Assembly: GCA_036506175.1 (NCBI GenBank)
Contig: DASXSE010000001.1
Coordinates: 1-17,995 of the forward strand
DNA length: 17,995 nt
Source of the DNA: JAIBJP01 sp036506175
Lineage (GTDB): Bacteria; Actinomycetota; Thermoleophilia; Gaiellales; Gaiellaceae
Direction of reading: 5' to 3'
Below the pieces are notes generated by a model. It worked only from the letters and a program-made list of their open reading frames with translations, was not told the origin of the DNA and searched no databases. The first letter of the stretch is position 1; the number at the start of each line of letters is the position of its first letter. Made by a program: the position numbers and the translations under genes. Below, one piece after another: positions 1-8,501 of the stretch.

Positions 1-401
1 TTGGAGAGCAGGATCTGCCGGCCGTGCGCCGCAGAAGCGATCCGCGCAGCCTTATGGACGCCCATCCCCGTGTAGCGCTCCTCCCCAACGGTCGGCTCAC
101 CGGTGTGAAGGCCCATGCGGACGCGGACGGGTGCTCCGGCCAGCCACTGATGCTTCGCCAGCGCCCGCTGGCCGGCCACGGCCGCCTGCACCGCCTCCCT
201 CGCCCGCGGGAAGACGAAGAAGAAGGAGTCGCCTTGCGTGTCGATCTCCTGCCCTCCGGCTTCCTCGAATGCGGTTCGCAGAAGGCGCTGATGCTCGCTG
301 AGGACGTCTCCGTACCTCTCGCCGAGCTGCTTGAGCAGCCGTGTCGAGCCCTCGACATCGGTGAAGAGGAAGGTGACGGTTCCTCGCGGGAGGTCGCGCA
401 T
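1..401 (-). CDS. Class III adenylate/guanylate cyclase domain protein (C-terminus off window)
   Basis: The first 133 residues are visible, and the rest lies beyond the left edge. The translation opens with MRDLPRGTVTFLFTDVEGST, the start of a class III nucleotide cyclase domain, and carries the first metal-binding Asp in FTDVEGST. DTQGDSFFFVF holds the second Asp, followed by VRMGLHTGEP and GVHKAARIASAA. The usual transition-state Asn (in VNxAARL of canonical enzymes) is His here, and the residue four before the second Asp is Asp rather than Lys, so activity and substrate are uncertain; these swaps are common in actinobacterial relatives. The ATG at 401 is preceded by AAGGCGG at good spacing. 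It begins 23 bp after the response-regulator stop, so the two are probably one transcript. Larger members of this group continue into ATPase/TPR or LuxR regions, so what follows the cyclase domain here is unknown. Confidence 0.85.
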   Translation of the reverse strand, partial: MRDLPRGTVTFLFTDVEGSTRLLKQLGERYGDVLSEHQRLLRTAFEEAGGQEIDTQGDSFFFVFPRAREAVQAAVAGQRALAKHQWLAGAPVRVRMGLHTGEPTVGEERYTGMGVHKAARIASAAHGRQILLS

Positions 402-424
402 CAAGCCGCCTTTGCGCGAGCGTA

Positions 425-808
425 CTACTCCGCGGGCGGCAAACCCAGGGCCTGCGAGATGGCCACGAGGAGCTCGTCGTAGTCGAACGGCTTGCGGAAG
501 TAGGCGTCCGCGCCGGATTGGGCGAACCGCTCCTCCTCGGTCACGGGATCGCGCGCGCTGACGACGATGACCGGGATTCCCTCGAGCGCCGGCATCGCTT
601 TCAACCGCTCCATGACGACATAGCCGTCGCCGGCCGGGAGCGAAAGGTCGAGGAGGATGAGGTCCGGCCGCTCGTTCCGCGCCTGGTTGACCGCTGAGAT
701 CGCGTCGCCGGCAAACGCCGGCTCGAACCCGTGCGTCTTCAGGCGGTGGCCGAGGAGCTGGCGGATGTCCTGGTCGTCGTCGACGACGAGGATCTTGTGC
801 GCTGGCAT
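425..808 (-). CDS. Single-domain response regulator (CheY-like receiver)
   Basis: The 127-residue product is a receiver domain with no output domain. It begins MPAHKILVVDDDQDIRQ, with the acidic pocket at D10-D12. The phospho-acceptor is D54 in LILLDLSLPAGDG, the conserved Ser is S84 in VIVVSARDP, and the Lys is K106 in FRKPFDYDELL. All phosphotransfer residues are therefore present. Receivers of this kind act in the cytoplasm through protein contacts, after phosphorylation by a histidine kinase; no kinase is encoded in this window. An open frame continues upstream to 1072, but that part overlaps the permease gene in another frame, and MPAHK is the natural domain start. The gene lies 34 bp after the permease stop and 23 bp before the cyclase. 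Co-transcription suggests that the receiver may control the cyclase, which is inference. Confidence 0.9.
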   Translation of the reverse strand: MPAHKILVVDDDQDIRQLLGHRLKTHGFEPAFAGDAISAVNQARNERPDLILLDLSLPAGDGYVVMERLKAMPALEGIPVIVVSARDPVTEEERFAQSGADAYFRKPFDYDELLVAISQALGLPPAE

Positions 809-842
809 CGTGGCTCGGTTTGTACCACTTGGGCCAACCGGG

Positions 843-1682
843 TCAATACTGGCCGAGCGAGCCCGTGCGCTTTCCGTGCTCGAGCGCCTTGCCGAACAGG
901 AAGATCGCAATCGGGATCCCGACGGCGGTGAAGATCGCGAGATAGATCGCTTCGCCGTACCAGTTGCCACCGAAGAGCGCTGCACGGACTCCATCGAAGG
1001 CGGGACGCATCGGCGAGAGCTTGCCGAGGGTTTCCAGCCACGGGGGAAGCACGCTGACGGGAAATGCCGCACCGCTGATGAGGCTCAGGGCGAAAATGAT
1101 CGCGCCCGCGAGCGCATCCGCGCGCTTGACGACCAGCACGAGGGCCCCGGAGAGGATTCCGATGCTGACAAAGGCTGTCGCCGTGAGCAAAAGGATGACG
1201 ACGAAGCCGGGCCAATCCGCCTGCGAGACGTCCAGGCCGAGGATCGTGCCGGCCACCAAGAGGTAGGCGGCCGTTCGCACCGTGGAAAACGTGATCGGGA
1301 ACCCGGCGAATCCGAAAGCGAGCTCGGTCGGAGTCACCGGCTGAGCGACAAGGGCCTCCAGGGTGCCCGTGAGCTGCTCCTCCCTGATTCGCGCCGCAAG
1401 TCCGGTGCTCGTCGCAGTGACGACTGCTGACAGCGTGAGCCCGACGGCCGCAAAGTCGAAATACGAGGGCGCGCCGCCGAGTGATGCTGACGTGAATCCT
1501 GCGAAGGTCTTCGAGACGAAATAGGCGACCAGCAGGTTGAGGACCGCAAAGAAAAGGTCGAAGGCAAAAGCCAGCCTGTACGAGCGGGCGACCATGTAAT
1601 CCCGGCGGATGACCGCCAGGAGCGCCCGCGCCCTCGGCCGCAGGTGCAGGCCGGGAGCCCGCTGGGCCGCTTGTGCTTCCAT
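843..1682 (-). CDS. ABC-2 type transporter permease
   Basis: The 279-residue integral membrane protein has about six predicted helices, near residues 37-57, 77-96, 130-150, 158-185, 190-212 and 245-265. The cytoplasmic loop RIREEQLTGTLEALVAQP (about 98-115) is the typical ABC-2 permease signature, and AAFPVSVLPPWLETLGKLSP (about 205-224) is the conserved segment before the last helix. Such permeases work with a separate ATPase to export drugs, lipids or polysaccharides. No ATPase gene is adjacent, which is odd because the two are normally paired. The ATG at 1682 is favoured because the next Met is residue 30 and longer frames run into the divergent gene. GGAG lies only 2 nt upstream, so the message may be leaderless or start differently. 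A perfect inverted repeat begins 6 bp from the start codon. Confidence 0.85.
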   Translation of the reverse strand: MEAQAAQRAPGLHLRPRARALLAVIRRDYMVARSYRLAFAFDLFFAVLNLLVAYFVSKTFAGFTSASLGGAPSYFDFAAVGLTLSAVVTATSTGLAARIREEQLTGTLEALVAQPVTPTELAFGFAGFPITFSTVRTAAYLLVAGTILGLDVSQADWPGFVVILLLTATAFVSIGILSGALVLVVKRADALAGAIIFALSLISGAAFPVSVLPPWLETLGKLSPMRPAFDGVRAALFGGNWYGEAIYLAIFTAVGIPIAIFLFGKALEHGKRTGSLGQY

Positions 1683-1688
1683 GTCTCC

Positions 1689-1709
1689 GATTGTACGAGG
1701 CGTACAATC
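1689..1709. promoter_or_regulatory. Perfect inverted repeat between divergent genes: candidate operator / bidirectional promoter
   Basis: The arms GATTGTACG (1689-1697) and CGTACAATC (1701-1709) are exact reverse complements around the 3-bp centre AGG. The repeat sits in the 42-bp gap between the permease start (1682) and the TPR-cyclase start (1725). Each arm contains TACAAT in the outward direction (1703-1708 on plus, 1695-1690 on minus), a good match to a -10 hexamer. The symmetry may therefore encode two opposed -10 elements, an operator for a dimeric repressor (TetR operators look like this), or both. No regulator gene is next to it. The -35 regions are weak on both sides. Confidence 0.7.
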
Positions 1710-1724
1710 CGACAAACCCCCCGG

Positions 1725-3647
1725 ATGAGCCAAGTCATTCAAAATCCGCTCGAAGCTGGACGCGAAGCCGCTGCCCGTGGCGCTTGGCAGGAGGCCTACG
1801 AGCACCTGACCGCCGCCGACCAGGATGGCGCGCTGACAGGCGGTGACCTCGAGCTTCTCTCCCACGCCGCGCTCTGGACGGGGCATCTCAGCGCGTCCAT
1901 CGAGTACGCGGAACGCGCGTACGGGCGCTACAGCGACGAGGGAGACATCGAGAAGGCCGCGATGACGGCGCTTGCGCTCGCCGCCGAATACCGCAACAAG
2001 CTGCAGGTTTCGGCCTCCCAGGGCTGGCACCAGCGCGGGGCCCGCCTGCTCGAGGGCGTGGATGAATTGCCCGCCCACGGGTACCTCGCCTTGCAGAAGT
2101 CGATGATCGCGAGCGGCCGCGGCGATTACGACGAGGCCCTGACGCACATCCAGAACGCGCTCGACATCGCGACGCGCCACCACGACCGCGACCTGCTGGC
2201 GCAGGCAACCCTTCGCGAGGGGGTCGCCCGCGTCAACAAGGGGGACGTCGACGAGGGCCTGGCGCTGATCGACGAGGTCACAGCCGCCGCCGTCGCCGGC
2301 GAGCTCAACCCGATGTCGACCGCGATCATCTACTGCAACGCGATCGACGCCTGCCGCGACCTTGGCGATTACAGCCGTGCGGGCGAGTGGGAGCAGACCG
2401 CGACCCGCTGGTGCGAGCGGATGGCCATCGCCGGCTTTCCGGGGATGTGCCGTGTCGACCGCGCGGAGATCATGCGCCTCCGCGGTGCATGGACCGACGC
2501 CGATCAGGAGCTACAGCGCGCCACAGAGGAGCTCGCCGACTTCAACCCGCGCGTCGCCGGGCAGGCGTTTTACGAGATCGGCGAGATCCGCCTACGCATG
2601 GGCGACCTCGAGGCCGCCGAGCAGGCCTTCAACCAGGCTCGCGACATGGCCAGGGATCCCGAGCCCGGGCTCTCGCTCCTCCGCCTCGCTCAGGGGAAGA
2701 CCGACGCGGCCGCCCGCTCTATCAAGCGCGCGCTCGGCGAGGAATCCCTCGCGCGGCTCGATCGCGCGCGGCTCCTCCCCGCCCAGGTGGAGATCACACT
2801 TGCCGCCGGCGACGTGAAGACGGCGCGCGCGGCGGCCGAAGAGCTCGACGAGATCACGATGATGTACAAGATCTCCGATCGGGTCACGCCTGCTCTCGAG
2901 GCGAGCGCCCAGCTGGCGTGGGGCGCCGTGCGGCTGGCTGAGCAGGACGGCGAGGGAGGCGTCACCTGTCTTCGGCGCGCGATCAAGCTCTTCCAGGAGG
3001 TCGACCACCCGTACGAGGCCGCGAAGGCGCGCGTCCTCCTCGCCAGCGCCTACCGGGAGCAGGGCGACGAGGATGGCGCGAAGGAAGAGCTGCGGGCGGC
3101 CCAGTCCGCCTTCGAGCGGCTTGGGGCGCGGCTCGACGCCCAGCGCGCGAGCGAGCGACTTACCAAGCGGGTCACGAAGACATTCGTCTTCACCGACATC
3201 GTCGACTCGACGAAGTTCGCGGAGCTTCTCAAGGACCGCTGGGAGAAGGTCGTGCTCAAGTCGCACGACGAGGTGATCGAGCGAATCGTCTCCGACGAAG
3301 GTGGCGAGGTCGTGAAGCAGACCGGCGACGGCTTCTTCCTCGCGTTCGGCGACCCCAACACCGCCGTCCAGGCTTCCATCGCAATTCAGAAGCAGCTCGA
3401 TGAGCACGCCTTCCCCGCCCAGGTGCGCATCGGCATCCACACGGCCGAGGCGCAGGACACGGGTGGCGACTACCAGGGCGAGGGGATCAGCCTCGCAGCG
3501 CGGATCGGCGGCCTGGCGGACGGCGGGCAGATCCTCGCGAGCTGCGACAGCGTCACTGGCATTCCGCTCGTCTGCTCGGCGCCGACCGAGGCGCAGCTCA
3601 AGGGCTTCACGGACCCCGTCAAGGTCACCTCGATCGACTGGCGTTAG
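1725..3647 (+). CDS. TPR-repeat protein with C-terminal class III adenylate cyclase domain
   Basis: The product has 640 residues. About 1-475 is a helical, Ala/Glu/Arg-rich array of tetratricopeptide-type repeats, for example AAERGAWQEAYEHLTAADQD-like pairs near the start and IGEIRLRMGDLEAAEQAFNQ in the middle. About 482-640 is a class III cyclase domain. TKTFVFTDIVDST gives the first metal Asp (near 491), and VVKQTGDGFFLAF gives the adenylyl-type Lys (near 531) and second Asp (near 535). DYQGEGISLAARIGG retains the Asp of the Lys/Asp pair and the catalytic Arg, but Ser (near 589) replaces the usual Asn. Activity is therefore plausible but possibly reduced. The protein is soluble, with the sensor preceding the enzyme. 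The ATG at 1725 is chosen because the frame upstream reads through the inverted repeat into the permease. It diverges from the permease and its stop overlaps that of the convergent DUF2652 gene. Confidence 0.88.
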   Translation: MSQVIQNPLEAGREAAARGAWQEAYEHLTAADQDGALTGGDLELLSHAALWTGHLSASIEYAERAYGRYSDEGDIEKAAMTALALAAEYRNKLQVSASQGWHQRGARLLEGVDELPAHGYLALQKSMIASGRGDYDEALTHIQNALDIATRHHDRDLLAQATLREGVARVNKGDVDEGLALIDEVTAAAVAGELNPMSTAIIYCNAIDACRDLGDYSRAGEWEQTATRWCERMAIAGFPGMCRVDRAEIMRLRGAWTDADQELQRATEELADFNPRVAGQAFYEIGEIRLRMGDLEAAEQAFNQARDMARDPEPGLSLLRLAQGKTDAAARSIKRALGEESLARLDRARLLPAQVEITLAAGDVKTARAAAEELDEITMMYKISDRVTPALEASAQLAWGAVRLAEQDGEGGVTCLRRAIKLFQEVDHPYEAAKARVLLASAYREQGDEDGAKEELRAAQSAFERLGARLDAQRASERLTKRVTKTFVFTDIVDSTKFAELLKDRWEKVVLKSHDEVIERIVSDEGGEVVKQTGDGFFLAFGDPNTAVQASIAIQKQLDEHAFPAQVRIGIHTAEAQDTGGDYQGEGISLAARIGGLADGGQILASCDSVTGIPLVCSAPTEAQLKGFTDPVKVTSIDWR

Positions 3648-4747
3648 GCCGGGGGTGTAACGGGGACGGCGAGCGGCAGCCGCTTGTCCTCGGGAATCTG
3701 TGCCGGCATGAGCGCCGCCAGGCGCTCGTAACGGCTTTGCAAGCGCCGGCGGAGACGCGGACCCTGCCTGAGCCAGCCAAGGCCGCGGCCGTCCGGCCGC
3801 ACACGCGTCACGACGCGCGTCCCCCCTCCCTCGGACTCGAGCTGAGTCGTCAGGACAACGCTCGCACCGCCCGACAGCGACATCCGCTCGGTGAAGTAGT
3901 CGAATGGCCGCCAGTCGAGGATCTCCTCGTAGATCTGGGTGCGTCCGTCGACGCAGACGCTCGACGTTCCCGTGCAGCGTCGGCCGCCGGCATCGACCTC
4001 CTCGATGCTGTCGACCTGCCACAGCAGGCGTTTGCCGGGCGAAGTCAGGTACTCCCACGCTACCGGCGCGGCCGCCGGTAGCACGATCTCGACAGAGAAC
4101 GCGGCTTCGGCGGGGCCAATCGCGACCCGGTGGCGGTCCCGCTCGACGTGCCACCGCGCCTCGAGGTCGATGAGCCAGCCGGGAACCTCACCGACGTCCG
4201 GATACTGCTCCGAGTGGTTTCGCATGCCGAGCGCGACAGGATCGACTCCGAGCGCGGTCACGCATGCCTCGGTACACAGCGCATAGCCCTTGGAGCCGAG
4301 CACCTCCGACGCCGTGTTCTTGAGGAGGCGGTGCACGAGGATGACGTCATGACCGGTCAGTTCCTCGCCACGAGCTCCGGCACGGCGGATGAACTCGCCG
4401 TGGTGGACCACGAACTTCAGGTTGAGGTCGGGTGCCTTCACACAGGCATTGCAGGAGCAGCTCGTCGAGTGCTCGATGCCTCTGATCCGGCGGCGAAAGC
4501 CGAAGTAGCACTCCTCGATCGAGTCGAGAAGCATCGACGCATCGAGGTCCTCGTCAAGCGCGTACCCGAAGGCGGCATCGCCTTCGAGCTTGTTGACCCG
4601 CAGCACCGGCTCGAGCCGTCCGACAACGTCGCGGGTTATGTCTGCGACGACATCTTCCGCGTACTCGAGCGGGCTCGAGACGACGTACTCCGTGTAACCG
4701 GAGATGTCGGCGATGAGCAGGCAGCCGCGCTCAGCGGTCGTCGCCAA
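3644..4747 (-). CDS. DUF2652-type cyclase-fold protein with C-terminal SRPBCC domain
   Basis: The 367-residue product has two parts. Residues 8-200 resemble a class III cyclase fold of the DUF2652 kind: CLLIADISGYTEYV (Asp14) and VNKLEGDAAFGYA (Lys53, Asp57) match the metal-site motifs. There is no clear VNxAARL motif, so catalysis is doubtful. A cysteine cluster, CSCNAC (C97, C99, C102), sits in a loop and could bind metal. About 225-350 reads as an SRPBCC/START-like ligand-binding domain (FSVEIVLPAAAPVAWEYLTS, IYEEILDWRPFDYFTERM). The frame is open to 4834, but a TTG at 4747 has GGAGG 8 nt upstream and starts 4 bp after the VOC stop, so TTG initiation coupled to the VOC gene is preferred. 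The TAA stop overlaps the TAG of the convergent TPR-cyclase. The domain names are recognised from pattern; the ligand is unknown. Confidence 0.8.
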   Translation of the reverse strand: MATTAERGCLLIADISGYTEYVVSSPLEYAEDVVADITRDVVGRLEPVLRVNKLEGDAAFGYALDEDLDASMLLDSIEECYFGFRRRIRGIEHSTSCSCNACVKAPDLNLKFVVHHGEFIRRAGARGEELTGHDVILVHRLLKNTASEVLGSKGYALCTEACVTALGVDPVALGMRNHSEQYPDVGEVPGWLIDLEARWHVERDRHRVAIGPAEAAFSVEIVLPAAAPVAWEYLTSPGKRLLWQVDSIEEVDAGGRRCTGTSSVCVDGRTQIYEEILDWRPFDYFTERMSLSGGASVVLTTQLESEGGGTRVVTRVRPDGRGLGWLRQGPRLRRRLQSRYERLAALMPAQIPEDKRLPLAVPVTPPA

Positions 4748-4751
4748 TGTC

Positions 4752-5132
4752 TCAGCCTCCGACGATCTCGAGGACGTTTCCGTCTGGATCCTTGAGCCAG
4801 GCGGCGCGCGTGTCGCCCATCGTGGCGACCCCATCCTCGGTCTTCATCCCGGGCATGTCGTACTCCTCGAACACAACGCCGTTCTCCCGCAGTTGCGAAA
4901 CGGTGGCGCGCACATCGTCTACGACGAAGCTTGCGAGCGTGTGTCCGCTCTGCCCAGCCCACTTGCTCTCGTACATGCCGAGCTTCGTCTCTCCGCTGCC
5001 CTGAAAACGGGCATACGGCTCTCCCTCCGCACGCTCGAAGAGCTCTAGCCCCAGCTTGTCACCGTAGAAGGAAATGGCCTCGTCGATGTTGGAAACGGGC
5101 ACGTTGGCACCGATCCGCGCGTTCGCCAGCAT
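4752..5132 (-). CDS. VOC (glyoxalase/bleomycin-resistance) family protein
   Basis: The 126-residue single-domain protein has the paired beta-alpha-beta-beta-beta pattern of the vicinal oxygen chelate fold: VPVSNIDEAISFYGDKLGLE in the first half, then GHTLASFVVDDVRATVSQL and AAWLKDPDGNVLEIVGG in the second. The closing Glu of PDGNVLEIV and the His of SGHTLA fit metal ligands. The first-strand position that is often His appears as Asn (RIGANVPV), so the metal site may be incomplete. VOC members include dioxygenases, isomerases and drug-binding proteins, and the substrate cannot be read from sequence. It sits 42 bp after clpX and 4 bp before the cyclase-fold/SRPBCC gene, implying a two-gene unit at the tail of the clp transcript. 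No strong ribosome-binding site is seen before the ATG at 5132. Confidence 0.85.
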   Translation of the reverse strand: MLANARIGANVPVSNIDEAISFYGDKLGLELFERAEGEPYARFQGSGETKLGMYESKWAGQSGHTLASFVVDDVRATVSQLRENGVVFEEYDMPGMKTEDGVATMGDTRAAWLKDPDGNVLEIVGG

Positions 5133-5142
5133 GTCGTGAGCA

Positions 5143-5161
5143 TCGCGCTGGCTTAGCGCGA
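5143..5161 (-). terminator. Weak hairpin between clpX and the VOC gene
   Basis: TCGCGCT (5143-5149) and AGCGCGA (5155-5161) are perfect complements around a 5-nt loop, 13 bp after the clpX stop. There is no T-tract, and the hairpin overlaps the leader of the VOC gene. It could be a weak attenuator, a processing site or a structure affecting VOC translation. Confidence 0.25.
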
Positions 5162-5174
5162 AGTCAATGACGGC

Positions 5175-6458
<1,284 letters not shown>

Positions 6459-6494
6459 CTCTCTCTACCTTTTAGCTCGTTTTCGGGTCGGTTG

Positions 6495-7103
6495 CTAGGC
6501 CGCTTTGGTCAGGGGCTTGCCCCGATTGGCGACCACCGTATCGATGATGCCGTAGTCGAGGGCCTCGGTGGGGTTCATGAAGTAGTCGCGTTCCATGTCC
6601 TTGCCGACCTTGTCGACCTCCTGCCCGCTGTGCTCGGCGATGATTTCCTCGAGGCGCCGCTTGAGGTTGAGCGTCTCGCGTGCCTGGATCTCGATGTCCG
6701 TCGCCTGGCCCTGGAAGCCGCCGGCCACCTGGTGGATGAGGATCTTCGAGTTCGGCGTCGCCATGCGCTTCCCCTTCGAGCCCGCTGCGAGGAGCAGCGC
6801 GCCCATCGACATGGCGATCCCGACGCAGATCGTCTGCACGTCGGGCTTGATGTACTGCATCGTGTCGTAGACGGCGAGGCCGGAGTAGACCGAGCCGCCC
6901 GGCGAGTTGATGTAGAGCGAGATGTCCTTGTCGGGGTCCTCGGACTCGAGGTGGATCAGCTGCGCCACGATCAGGTTCGCGATCTGATCGTCGATCGGCG
7001 TGCCGAGGAAGATGATGCGCTCGTTCAGGAGGCGCGAGTAGATGTCGAACGCGCGCTCGCCGCGCGACGTCTGCTCGACAACCATCGGAATCAGGGGACT
7101 CAT
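6495..7103 (-). CDS. clpP: ATP-dependent Clp protease proteolytic subunit ClpP
   Basis: The 202-residue serine peptidase (family S14) forms the tetradecameric chamber served by ClpX. The catalytic triad is intact: Ser99 in GIAMSMGALLL, His124 in ILIHQVAGG and Asp173 in ERDYFMNPTEALDYG. The oxyanion segment SPGGSVYSG (68-76) is also present. MSPLIPMVVEQTSRGERAFD is the usual mature-like N-terminus, so little or no propeptide is expected. The frame stays open to 7130, but the ATG at 7103 has AGGAGG five bases upstream and shares ATGA with the tig stop, which points to translational coupling. Only one clpP is visible here, although many actinobacteria carry two. Confidence 0.98.
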   Translation of the reverse strand: MSPLIPMVVEQTSRGERAFDIYSRLLNERIIFLGTPIDDQIANLIVAQLIHLESEDPDKDISLYINSPGGSVYSGLAVYDTMQYIKPDVQTICVGIAMSMGALLLAAGSKGKRMATPNSKILIHQVAGGFQGQATDIEIQARETLNLKRRLEEIIAEHSGQEVDKVGKDMERDYFMNPTEALDYGIIDTVVANRGKPLTKAA

Positions 7104-8449
7104 CGTGCCTCCTCGCTGCTTGGGGTCCAAATGTTCATTCCCTTACTGCCCTTCTCCTTCTCGGGTGTCCAAAGTTTTTCTCTCGCTCGAGCCAGGTCGA
7201 CCGGAATCTTCTTGACTCCGGCGGCGACCTCGTCGAGCGCCTTCTTCAGTCTCAGGTCAGCCCGCAGTTTCTCGTACCCGCCGCTTTGGCGCAGCAGTTG
7301 CTTGGCCTCCTCTGGGTCGTCGCCGTCTGCTGACTGCTCACGTATGAGCTCGTCGATCTCCTCGTCGGCAATCTCGATGTCGAGCTTGGTCGCCACGGCG
7401 TCGAGCACGAGCTCGCGCTGGAGCGAGCGCTCGGCCTCGGCGCGCAGGTTGGCGATCACGTCCTCGGGGGACTGGCCGGTCATGGTCAGATACGTCTCGG
7501 TCGAGATGCCGCGCCCCTCGAGCGAGCGGGCGATGGCAGACCAGAGCTCGGCCGTGCGGCGCTCGACAAGCGGAGCGACTGTCTCCACGTGCGACGAGTC
7601 GACGAGCGCGTCGACCGCGGCCTCGCGGAAGCGCACGTTCAACTCCTCCTCGAGCTGCTCGCGGAGCCGGCCCTCGATCTCGGCCCGGAGCTCGGCCAGC
7701 GTCTCGAACTCGGTTGCCTCCTTGGCGAGCTCGTCGTCGAGTTCGGGCAGAACGCTTTCCTTCAAGTCCTTCACGGTGAGCTCGACCTGGTGGTTCTGGT
7801 CGTCTGACCCTGCGAGCTCGACAGTCTTCGTCTCGCCGGCCGACATGCCCAGGAGCGCCCGGTCGAGCTCCGGCACGAGCCGTTCCGCGCCGACCTCGAC
7901 CACATAGTCGCGCTGGGCGGTCAAACCCTCGCCGGCGATGTCGACGATGGCCGTATCGCCGTCCTGCACCGGCCTTCCGTCGACGGGAACAAGCTCGGCA
8001 ACGGTCTCGCGGACACGCTCGAGCTCGAGATCGACAAGTTCAGCTGGAATCTCCGCTTCCGCGGCCGGGACTTCGAGCTCGGTCCAGTCGGCGACCTCGG
8101 GCTTGGGCATCACCGCGACGGTCGCCGAGAACTTGAACGGCTCGTCCTCCTCGGGGAGCCCCTCGAACTCGACCTCCGGCGTGGCCACAGGGCGGATGCC
8201 CGTGTTCTCGGCGGCGCTCCAGAACCAGGAGTCGAGATGGCTCTTGAGCGCCTCCTGCCAGATCGCCTCGCGCCCCACTCTCGCAACCACAACCGGCACA
8301 GGTGCCTTTCCCTGTCTGAAACCGGGCAAGCGAAGAGACGCTGCCATGTCGGACGCGGCGTGCTCGAACGCGTGCTTCAGGTCAGCCTCGGGCACCTCGA
8401 CGTCGAGGCGCACGCGGCTTTCGGGGAGCTCTTCGACCTTCGTCTTCAC
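7100..8449 (-). CDS. tig: Trigger factor, ribosome-associated chaperone and peptidyl-prolyl isomerase
   Basis: The 449-residue product has the three trigger-factor regions. The ribosome-binding domain carries the signature GFRQGKAP at 43-50. The FKBP-like isomerase domain (about 150-235) includes VQDGDTAIVDIAGEG and LLGMSAGETKTVEL. The helical C-terminal chaperone domain extends from about 240 to 420. It binds nascent chains at the ribosome exit. The start is GTG at 8449, with no strong Shine-Dalgarno, so a leaderless or weak start is possible. The gene heads tig-clpP-clpX, a common order in bacteria. The last about 26 residues form a polar tail carrying the motif (L/I)WTP twice (KLWTPEKEKG and NIWTPSSEEAR), an addition beyond the usual chaperone domain. 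Confidence 0.96.
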   Translation of the reverse strand: MKTKVEELPESRVRLDVEVPEADLKHAFEHAASDMAASLRLPGFRQGKAPVPVVVARVGREAIWQEALKSHLDSWFWSAAENTGIRPVATPEVEFEGLPEEDEPFKFSATVAVMPKPEVADWTELEVPAAEAEIPAELVDLELERVRETVAELVPVDGRPVQDGDTAIVDIAGEGLTAQRDYVVEVGAERLVPELDRALLGMSAGETKTVELAGSDDQNHQVELTVKDLKESVLPELDDELAKEATEFETLAELRAEIEGRLREQLEEELNVRFREAAVDALVDSSHVETVAPLVERRTAELWSAIARSLEGRGISTETYLTMTGQSPEDVIANLRAEAERSLQRELVLDAVATKLDIEIADEEIDELIREQSADGDDPEEAKQLLRQSGGYEKLRADLRLKKALDEVAAGVKKIPVDLARAREKLWTPEKEKGSKGMNIWTPSSEEAR

Positions 8450-8501
8450 TCCGAGCCATTGTGTCAGAACGCCCCAGGGCTACTGCCGAGCAGACGCCCA
8501 G

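Noticed and set aside
2592..4154. A 520-residue open frame on minus
   Set aside because: It is antisense to the TPR-cyclase and out of frame with the DUF2652 gene, and shows no recognisable motif.
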